A stretch of 43,017 nt of DNA. Source: Thermoanaerobaculaceae bacterium. GTDB lineage: Bacteria > Acidobacteriota > Thermoanaerobaculia > Thermoanaerobaculales > Thermoanaerobaculaceae. A program made the translations under genes and the position numbers. Below the pieces are notes generated by a model. The model ran no database searches. It had not been told where the DNA came from and saw only the letters and a list, made by a program, of their open reading frames with translations. The stretch is from contig JALOLB010000003.1 of assembly GCA_025456225.1 (NCBI GenBank), positions 1-43,017 on the forward strand, read 5' to 3'. Within the stretch, counting starts at the first letter, position 1. Each line of letters opens with the position of its first letter. Shown piece by piece: positions 37,038 through 43,017 of this stretch.

Positions 37038-38306
37038 ATGAGCCAGGTCCAGACGCTGCTCAACCAGGTGCCGCCGGAGGCGTTGCGCATCCTGCTGGTG
37101 CTCGGGCTGTCGTTCCTGCTGGGCCTCGAGCGGGAGGGGCGGAAGGCCCACGCCGGGCACTACATCTTCGGGGGCGTGCGCACCTTCCCGCTGATCGGCC
37201 TGCTGGGCTACGGTGCCGCGTTGGTGGCCGGCACGCAGCTCGTGCTCGTGGCGTTCGGGCTGCTGGCGGTGGCGGCGTTCATGGTCGTGTCGTACCGCCA
37301 CAAGCTCGAGACCGCCGAGGATGCGGGCGTCACCACCGAGATCACCGGGCTCCTCACCTACGTGCTGGGGGCGCTCGTCCACTACGGGAACTACTGGATC
37401 GCCACCACGGTGGTCGTCGTGACGATGCTGCTGCTCGAGCTCAAGGTCTGGCTCGAGAGCCTGTCGGAGCGCATCTCCTCGGAGGAGGTGGAGACCTTCA
37501 CGAAGTTCCTCCTGCTCACGGCGGTGATCCTGCCGGCCGTGCCCAACCAGGACTTCGGGCCGTTCCACCTCAACCCCTTCAGGACCTGGCTGGTGGTCGT
37601 GGCGGTGAGCGGCATCTCGTACGGCTCGTACGTGCTGCAGCGGGTCACCCGCCAGCGCGGCGGCATCGTCCTCGCGGCCATCCTGGGCGGGGCCTACTCC
37701 TCCACGGTGATGACCGTGGTGCTGGCGCGGCGGGCCAAGCGCGAGAACCGCCCGCACCTGTTCGCCGGCAGCATGCTCATGGCCTCGGGGATGATGTTCC
37801 TGCGCCTCGTGCTGCTGCTGGCGTTCTTCAACGAGGCGCTGATGCGGGTGCTGGCCCAGCGGTTCGTGATCCTGGGGCTGGTGACGCTGCTGGGCGGGCT
37901 GTGGTGGGCCCGGCGGGCGGATGCCAACCCCAACGAGCCGGTGCGGGAGTACCAGGCGAAGAACCCCCTCGAGCTGCGTTCGGCCTTTGCCTTCGCCGGG
38001 ATTTTCGTGGTGCTGGTGGTGGTCACCACCCTGGTGCTCCGGCACTTCGGGAACCTCGGGATGTTCGCCCTGGCGGTGGTCATGGGCGCCGTCGACGTGG
38101 ACCCCTTCATCATGGGTCTGACCCAGACGGCGGGGGTGACCACACCTCTGGGGGCGGCCGCGGCGGCCGTGCTCCTCACCACGGCCTCCAACAACGCCCT
38201 CAAGGGGGTCTATGCCTTCGTCTTCGCCGACCGCCGCACCGGTGTGCAGGGGCTGGTTGGCCTGCTGCTGCTCGCCCTGGTGGGCGTGACCCTCATGCTG
38301 GTGTGA
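37038..38306 (+). CDS. MgtC/SapB-DUF4010 family membrane protein
   Basis: LLVLGLSFLLGLEREGRKAHAGHYIFGGVRTFPLIGLLGY; ILGGAYSSTVMTVVLARRAK; C-terminal multi-TM DUF4010-like region. Confidence 0.92.
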   Translation: MSQVQTLLNQVPPEALRILLVLGLSFLLGLEREGRKAHAGHYIFGGVRTFPLIGLLGYGAALVAGTQLVLVAFGLLAVAAFMVVSYRHKLETAEDAGVTTEITGLLTYVLGALVHYGNYWIATTVVVVTMLLLELKVWLESLSERISSEEVETFTKFLLLTAVILPAVPNQDFGPFHLNPFRTWLVVVAVSGISYGSYVLQRVTRQRGGIVLAAILGGAYSSTVMTVVLARRAKRENRPHLFAGSMLMASGMMFLRLVLLLAFFNEALMRVLAQRFVILGLVTLLGGLWWARRADANPNEPVREYQAKNPLELRSAFAFAGIFVVLVVVTTLVLRHFGNLGMFALAVVMGAVDVDPFIMGLTQTAGVTTPLGAAAAAVLLTTASNNALKGVYAFVFADRRTGVQGLVGLLLLALVGVTLMLV

Positions 38307-38315
38307 GCCGTGGCG

Positions 38316-38771
38316 TCAGGTCGGGCGGCCTTCCGGAGGTCGTGGGCCGGTACCGGGGATCGAAGCGAGGGCCCGCCAGACGAGCACGGCGAGGATGGTC
38401 ACGATGACGATGCCCCACTGCACCGGCGGCACGGCGAGGGTGGCCAGAGCGTTGACCAGGCCGCGGTGAACGACCAGGACGTCGCCCAGGACCAGGGCGC
38501 CGAAGCCGGCCGTCAGCAAGGATGCCACCAGGACCAGGACCTCCTGCCCGGGTGAACGGGCCAGGCGCAGCGCCCCGGCCAGGCCGGCATAGGGGCTCAC
38601 ACACCAGAGCACGAGCGCGGCCAGACCGCCCAGCGTCGAGACGGGGTCCTCCCACGGCGCGCCGGCGTGGAGCAGCACGGCCAGGGTCAGCAGCGCCCCG
38701 ACCGTCACGACCCACCGTGCGAGCCGCCGCGACAGGTGCGGCCGGTATCCATCGGGAGGAAAGTCGGGCAT
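38316..38771 (-). CDS. Hypothetical multi-TM membrane protein (151 aa)
   Basis: Four hydrophobic segments, e.g. RWVVTVGALLTLAVLLHAG and WGIVIVTILAVLVWRALA. Confidence 0.55.
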   Translation of the reverse strand: MPDFPPDGYRPHLSRRLARWVVTVGALLTLAVLLHAGAPWEDPVSTLGGLAALVLWCVSPYAGLAGALRLARSPGQEVLVLVASLLTAGFGALVLGDVLVVHRGLVNALATLAVPPVQWGIVIVTILAVLVWRALASIPGTGPRPPEGRPT

Positions 38772-38874
38772 CGATGCTGACTCCTCGGCCACGATGCCCG
38801 AGCGGTGGGGGGTTGTCAAACCCGAGCCGGTGGTAGTCTTTCCTCCAAGCTGTCTGTCCGGGAAGGAGGCCGAC

Positions 38875-40239
38875 GTGGACTACCCGATCTGGGACCTGGC
38901 GTTGGGTGGCGGGGTGCTGATCGGCATTGTCGCCATCGCGCACGTGCTGGTCTCGCACTTCGCCGTGGGCGGAGGGTTGGCGATCGCGCTGGCCGAGACC
39001 CTGGCAGTGCGGCGGGGCGACCGTGCCTTGCGGGACCTCGCGAAGCGCAGCTCGTGGATGCTCGTCCTCGTGTCGACGGTGTTCGGGGCGATCTCCGGCG
39101 TGGGGATCTGGGTGACGATCGGCCTGGTGGCGCCCGCGGCGACCTCGGCGCTCATCCACACCTGGGTGTGGGCCTGGGCGACCGAGTGGGCGTTCTTCGT
39201 GCTCGAGGTGGCGATGGCGCTGGCGATGGTCGCCACCTGGGAGAAGGTGCGGCCGCGCACCCACCTGTGGCTGTCCTGGCTGTATGCCTTCGCGGCGTTC
39301 ATGTCCCTGGTGATCATCCAGGGGATCCTGGCGTTCATGCTGACGCCGGGGCGCTGGATCGAGACGCGATCGTTCTGGGACGGCTTCTTCAACCCGTCCT
39401 ACCTTCCGGGGGTGGTGCTGCGCACCGGTATCTCCCTGTTCCTCGCCGGCGCCTACATGACGTTCGCGGCGCTTCGGGAGCCGGACGCCGCGGCGCGCGC
39501 GCGGCTGGTGCGGTGGCTTGCCGGCCTGCAGGTGGTCGGGGCGCTCGTGGCCTACGGCGGTTACCGGTGGTGGGAGGTGGCGCTGCCCGACCAGGTGCGG
39601 GCACTGTTCGTGGGCGAGAAGGCACTGCTCGCCTCTCTCGCCTCGACCCGCTCGCTGGCCCTCTGGGCGCTCACCGCGTACCTGGGGCTGGTGCTGCTCG
39701 CCGCGCTGGTGCCGCGGGCGCAGCGGTGGCCGGTGGCGGCCGTGGCGCTGTGCGCGTCGTTCGTCTTCTTCGGTGGCTACGAGCGGTTGCGGGAGGGCTC
39801 GCGCAAGCCGTTCGTGATCCGCGACCACATGTTTTCGAACGGCCTCATGGTCACGGACATCCCAACCCTCAATGAGTCGGGGGCGCTGGCCCGGGCCGGC
39901 TGGGCGGCCGTGGGTCAGCCCGACACCCTGGAGGGCAGGGGGCGGGCGGTGTTCCGGGCCCAGTGCGCGAGCTGCCACACGCTGGACGGCTACCTCGGCA
40001 TTCGCCGGCTCACCACCCAGGCCGACGCCGACATGCTCAACGGGATCCTGATGACCATGAAGGGCATGGGCGAGGTGTACGCGACAGCCCACGCCCGGGG
40101 CGAGCGGGTCGACACGACCACGGTCGACTACCCGCTCATGCCGCCGCTGGTGGGCAGCGACGAGGAGGTGGAGGCATTGGCCACGTATCTGCATTCCCTC
40201 AAGCCCGCGCAGCCGACGGAGGTGGCCGATGCCCGCTAG
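38875..40239 (+). CDS. Cytochrome bd-like (CydA superfamily) membrane protein with C-terminal c-type haem motif
   Basis: GTG with GGAAGGAGG RBS; VAIAHVLVSHFAVGGGLAIALAETLAVRRGD...ATEWAFFVLEVAMAL; degenerate REGSRKPFVIRDHMFSNG; CASCHTLDGYLG plus YPLMPPLVGSDEEVEALATYLHSL (cytochrome c). Confidence 0.8.
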   Translation: MDYPIWDLALGGGVLIGIVAIAHVLVSHFAVGGGLAIALAETLAVRRGDRALRDLAKRSSWMLVLVSTVFGAISGVGIWVTIGLVAPAATSALIHTWVWAWATEWAFFVLEVAMALAMVATWEKVRPRTHLWLSWLYAFAAFMSLVIIQGILAFMLTPGRWIETRSFWDGFFNPSYLPGVVLRTGISLFLAGAYMTFAALREPDAAARARLVRWLAGLQVVGALVAYGGYRWWEVALPDQVRALFVGEKALLASLASTRSLALWALTAYLGLVLLAALVPRAQRWPVAAVALCASFVFFGGYERLREGSRKPFVIRDHMFSNGLMVTDIPTLNESGALARAGWAAVGQPDTLEGRGRAVFRAQCASCHTLDGYLGIRRLTTQADADMLNGILMTMKGMGEVYATAHARGERVDTTTVDYPLMPPLVGSDEEVEALATYLHSLKPAQPTEVADAR

Positions 40240-41323
40240 CCTGATCCCCGCTCCGGACGCCACGGCGCTTCCCGGTCCGCCGTGGCTGTTCCACACCCTC
40301 TGGCTCGTCACCTTTCTCCTGCACCTGCTCTTCGTCAACACGGTCCTGGGCGGCTCGCTCCTGGCGGTCTTCGCCGGGGGCGCCGGCGCGGGGCGGCTGG
40401 CGCTGCGCAAGCTCCTGGTGGGGATGAACTCCTGGGCGATCTCGGGGGCCATCACCCTGGGCATCGCGCCGCTGCTGTTCATGCAGGTGCTGCTGGGGCG
40501 GTTCTTCTACGCGGCGACGATCCTGTGGGCGTGGCCGTGGTTCGCCATGCTCGGGGTGTTGACCGTGGGGTACTACCTCAACTACCTCGCCAAGCGGTGC
40601 ATGAAGGAAGGTCGCGAGCCGCTCGGGGTGCTGGTCGTCGAGGCCGCGTGCTTCGTGTGCATCGCCGTGGTCCAGGTGGTGATCCACCTGCTGCACATGC
40701 AGCCGGAGCGCTGGCGGGCGGCGGCGGGCAGCGGCTGGCAGGTGCTCGCCGACCCGACCTTCGTGCCGCGGGTGCTCCACTTCGTGCTCGCCGCCCTGGG
40801 CGTGACGGCCGCCATCGTGGCGCTGTGGGCGGTGCGCTGGAGTGGAGAGCCCGAGGACGTGCGAGGGGGCATGGCGCGTTTCGGCGTGCGCGTCGCCCTG
40901 GGAGCGGCGGCGCTGCAGGTGGTGGACGGGCTGTGGTTGCTCCTGGCGGTTCCCCGCGAGGTGCTGCGTGCCTTCATGCGCGGCGGCGCGGCGACCATGG
41001 TGCCGCTCACGCTCGGCATCCTCCTGGCGCTCGGGCTGGTGGCGCTCCTGGCACTGGTCCGGGACCCTCTGGCCAGGCCGAGGCTGGTGCGTCACGCGCT
41101 CGAGCTGACGGTGGCAGCGGTTGCGGTCATGGTCCTGACGCGCCACCAGCTCCGCGGCCTCTACCTGGCCGCCGCGCGCGCCGGGGAGCAGGTGGCGGTG
41201 CAACCCCAGTGGGGCGTCTTCGCGCTCTTCCTCGTCACCTTCCTGGTGTGCGTGGGCCTGACGATCTGGGCGCTGATACGGGCCGCGACGGACCGGCCTG
41301 GAGCCGGGGAGCCGGTGGCGTAG
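40229..41323 (+). CDS. Second membrane subunit of the bd-like complex
   Basis: ATG overlaps the upstream stop; about 8-9 TM segments; WLFHTLWLVTFLLHLLFVNTVLGGSLLAVF resembles the first helix of CydA-like proteins. Confidence 0.68.
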   Translation: MPASLIPAPDATALPGPPWLFHTLWLVTFLLHLLFVNTVLGGSLLAVFAGGAGAGRLALRKLLVGMNSWAISGAITLGIAPLLFMQVLLGRFFYAATILWAWPWFAMLGVLTVGYYLNYLAKRCMKEGREPLGVLVVEAACFVCIAVVQVVIHLLHMQPERWRAAAGSGWQVLADPTFVPRVLHFVLAALGVTAAIVALWAVRWSGEPEDVRGGMARFGVRVALGAAALQVVDGLWLLLAVPREVLRAFMRGGAATMVPLTLGILLALGLVALLALVRDPLARPRLVRHALELTVAAVAVMVLTRHQLRGLYLAAARAGEQVAVQPQWGVFALFLVTFLVCVGLTIWALIRAATDRPGAGEPVA

Positions 41324-41357
41324 CGCCAGGCAGACGTGCGGGCCGTCAGGGTTGCCG

Positions 41358-41450
41358 GTGAGCTGTGCGCAGTGCGCAGCGCTGTGACGTTCCTCCCGAC
41401 CGCCGTTCTCCTCCCACCCCTCCGAGCACCGATCACCGACCACTGACCAC
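41358..41450. repeat. Heptamer island H between cytochrome genes
   Basis: GTGAGCT GTGCGCA GTGCGCA (41358-41378); inverted CGAGCAC CGATCAC CGACCAC TGACCAC (41423-41450), then CGGGAGG. Confidence 0.75.
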
Positions 41451-41517
41451 CGGGAGGCTGGAGGTGTGGACACACGGGGCGGGCGGTCATACGATTGTTC
41501 GAAAGGGGGATCCCACC

Positions 41518-42873
41518 ATGCGATGCGCTCTCCTGTTGCTGCTGCCGGCGGCGCTGCTGGCGCAGGGCGGGGGTGTGCCCAGGGTCTCCGACGAGGCCCT
41601 GGGGACGCAGCCCTACGACCGCTACGAGAGGCCGCAGGCCTGTGCGACCTGTCACGTGGACATCGCCCGCCAGCACGAGCAGGCCATGATGTCCCAGGCC
41701 TACACGCACCACTGGGACGAGATCGAGTACTTCGAGCTGGCCATACCCCACGCCGACAAGGAGCCCAAGGTGGCCGGCGTCAAGGCCGGCTGCAACGGCT
41801 GCCACGCCCCGCTCGCCTTCCTGGCGGGTGACATCCCCCCGAAACCGCCCAAGGACGGGACGCGCGCCAACGAGTCCGTGTCGTGCGACCTCTGTCACAC
41901 GGTCACCGGCTTCCAGGGGGACGTGCCCCACAACTTCAACTGGGTGACCCAGCCCGGGAGGGTCAAGCAGGGACCGCGAGCGGGGGTCGTCAGCCCCCAC
42001 CACGAGACCAGGGAGAACCCGTTCCTGCGCTCGGCCGACTTCTGTGGCACCTGCCACAACGAGAAGGACCCCTGGGGGCTGTTCGTCAAGTCCACCCACC
42101 TGGAGTGGAAGGAGGGCCCCCACGGCAAGGGCGGGATCGTGTGCCAGGACTGCCACATGCCGCCCGCGGCCGGGCGCAGCGCCCGCATGGGCTCGGAGCT
42201 GCCCGACATGCGGCAGCACCTCTTCCACGGCGCCCACGACCTGGGGAAGCTCCTCGGGGTGGCCGAGGTGCGCATCCACCCGGAGAGCCGTGAGGCGGAG
42301 CCCGGGGACACCGTCAAGCTCACGGCGGTGGTGGTGAACGCCAAGGCCGGCCACAAGATCCCGTCCGGGTCGGCCGAGGAGCGCCTGCTCTGGCTGCACG
42401 TCGAGGCGAAGGACGCCAAGGGCCGGACCTACCACCTGCCGGTGGATCGCAAGGGGTTCAAGGACGAGGACTTCACCATCGCCTCCGAGGCCCTGGCCTA
42501 CCAGGACATCGGCGACATCAAGGGCATCGCCGGCTTTGCGGGCCTCAAGCGGGACGGCACCTACACCACGATGAAGGCGGGGGACCGCATCTTCCGGCTG
42601 CCCTACCTGGACCCCAAGGGGCGCATGACCATCGCCCAGTGGAACACCGCCGCCTTCGCCACCGACTACCGCCTGGCCCCCCTGCAGGCCACCAGCGAGT
42701 CCTTCACCTGGAAGCTCCCCGCCGACGCGCCCCCGGGGCCGGTGACGGTGACGGCCACCGTGCACTACTCGCGGCTGGTCAGCTCGGTGGCCGAGCACCT
42801 GAAGGTCCCTGCCGAGGAGTGGGAGCCGGTGCAGATCGGCGTCCACACCACGACGTTCACGGTTCTCGAGTGA
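41518..42873 (+). CDS. Secreted pentahaem c-type cytochrome (cytochrome c554-like)
   Basis: Signal peptide MRCALLLLLPAALLAQ; CATCH, CNGCH, CDLCH, CGTCH, CQDCH; AKAGHKIPSGSAEERLLWLHV domain. Confidence 0.92.
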   Translation: MRCALLLLLPAALLAQGGGVPRVSDEALGTQPYDRYERPQACATCHVDIARQHEQAMMSQAYTHHWDEIEYFELAIPHADKEPKVAGVKAGCNGCHAPLAFLAGDIPPKPPKDGTRANESVSCDLCHTVTGFQGDVPHNFNWVTQPGRVKQGPRAGVVSPHHETRENPFLRSADFCGTCHNEKDPWGLFVKSTHLEWKEGPHGKGGIVCQDCHMPPAAGRSARMGSELPDMRQHLFHGAHDLGKLLGVAEVRIHPESREAEPGDTVKLTAVVVNAKAGHKIPSGSAEERLLWLHVEAKDAKGRTYHLPVDRKGFKDEDFTIASEALAYQDIGDIKGIAGFAGLKRDGTYTTMKAGDRIFRLPYLDPKGRMTIAQWNTAAFATDYRLAPLQATSESFTWKLPADAPPGPVTVTATVHYSRLVSSVAEHLKVPAEEWEPVQIGVHTTTFTVLE

Positions 42874-42883
42874 GGAGGAGACG

Positions 42884-43017
42884 ATGAACCGCAACCGATG
42901 GATCGTTGCTGCGGTCCTGGCTGCCATCGGCCTGTGGGGCCTGCTGGCGGCCTCCAGCGCCGACGCCATCCCGGCGTTCGCCCGCAAGTACCAGCTCTCG
43001 TGCTCGACCTGCCACGC
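42884..43017 (+). CDS. Exported c-type cytochrome, N-terminal fragment (3' truncated by window)
   Basis: GGAGGAG RBS; signal peptide; IPAFARKYQLSCSTCHA. Confidence 0.85.
   Translation, partial: MNRNRWIVAAVLAAIGLWGLLAASSADAIPAFARKYQLSCSTCH

Noticed and set aside
1-43017. tRNA, rRNA, transposase, integrase or phage genes
   Set aside because: None recognised in the ORFs or by eye; short ncRNAs cannot be excluded without a covariance-model search.

Overview
This is a high-GC bacterial chromosomal window with about 27 supportable protein genes. I saw no rRNA, tRNA, CRISPR array, transposase or phage module. The gene content (TolB-propeller Ser/Thr kinase, multihaem cytochromes) is compatible with Acidobacteriota or a similar phylum, but that is only a guess. 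Housekeeping genes are hslV-hslU, dapF, sfsA, a DEAD-box helicase and a SpoU/TrmH methyltransferase. Four less ordinary modules stand out: (i) an SPFH protein plus RHH/Arc-like gene; (ii) a minus-strand cassette of a 1758-aa secreted protein of unknown function, a thioester alpha-2-macroglobulin and PBP1C; (iii) a zinc-ribbon/STAND-like NTPase/TPR protein convergent with a macro-domain gene; (iv) a cytochrome-bd-like membrane protein carrying a C-terminal CxxCH, with a partner membrane subunit, a pentahaem cytochrome and a truncated monohaem cytochrome. The strongest unexplained signal is non-coding. Phase-locked degenerate heptamer arrays (GTCGAGA, GTGNTCR, GTCCGGG) recur at gene boundaries, mostly as facing inverted pairs, with shared C-rich borders. 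They run into the coding ends of pbpC and abut the start of a lipoprotein gene. All calls come from reading the sequence and supplied ORFs; no searches were run.
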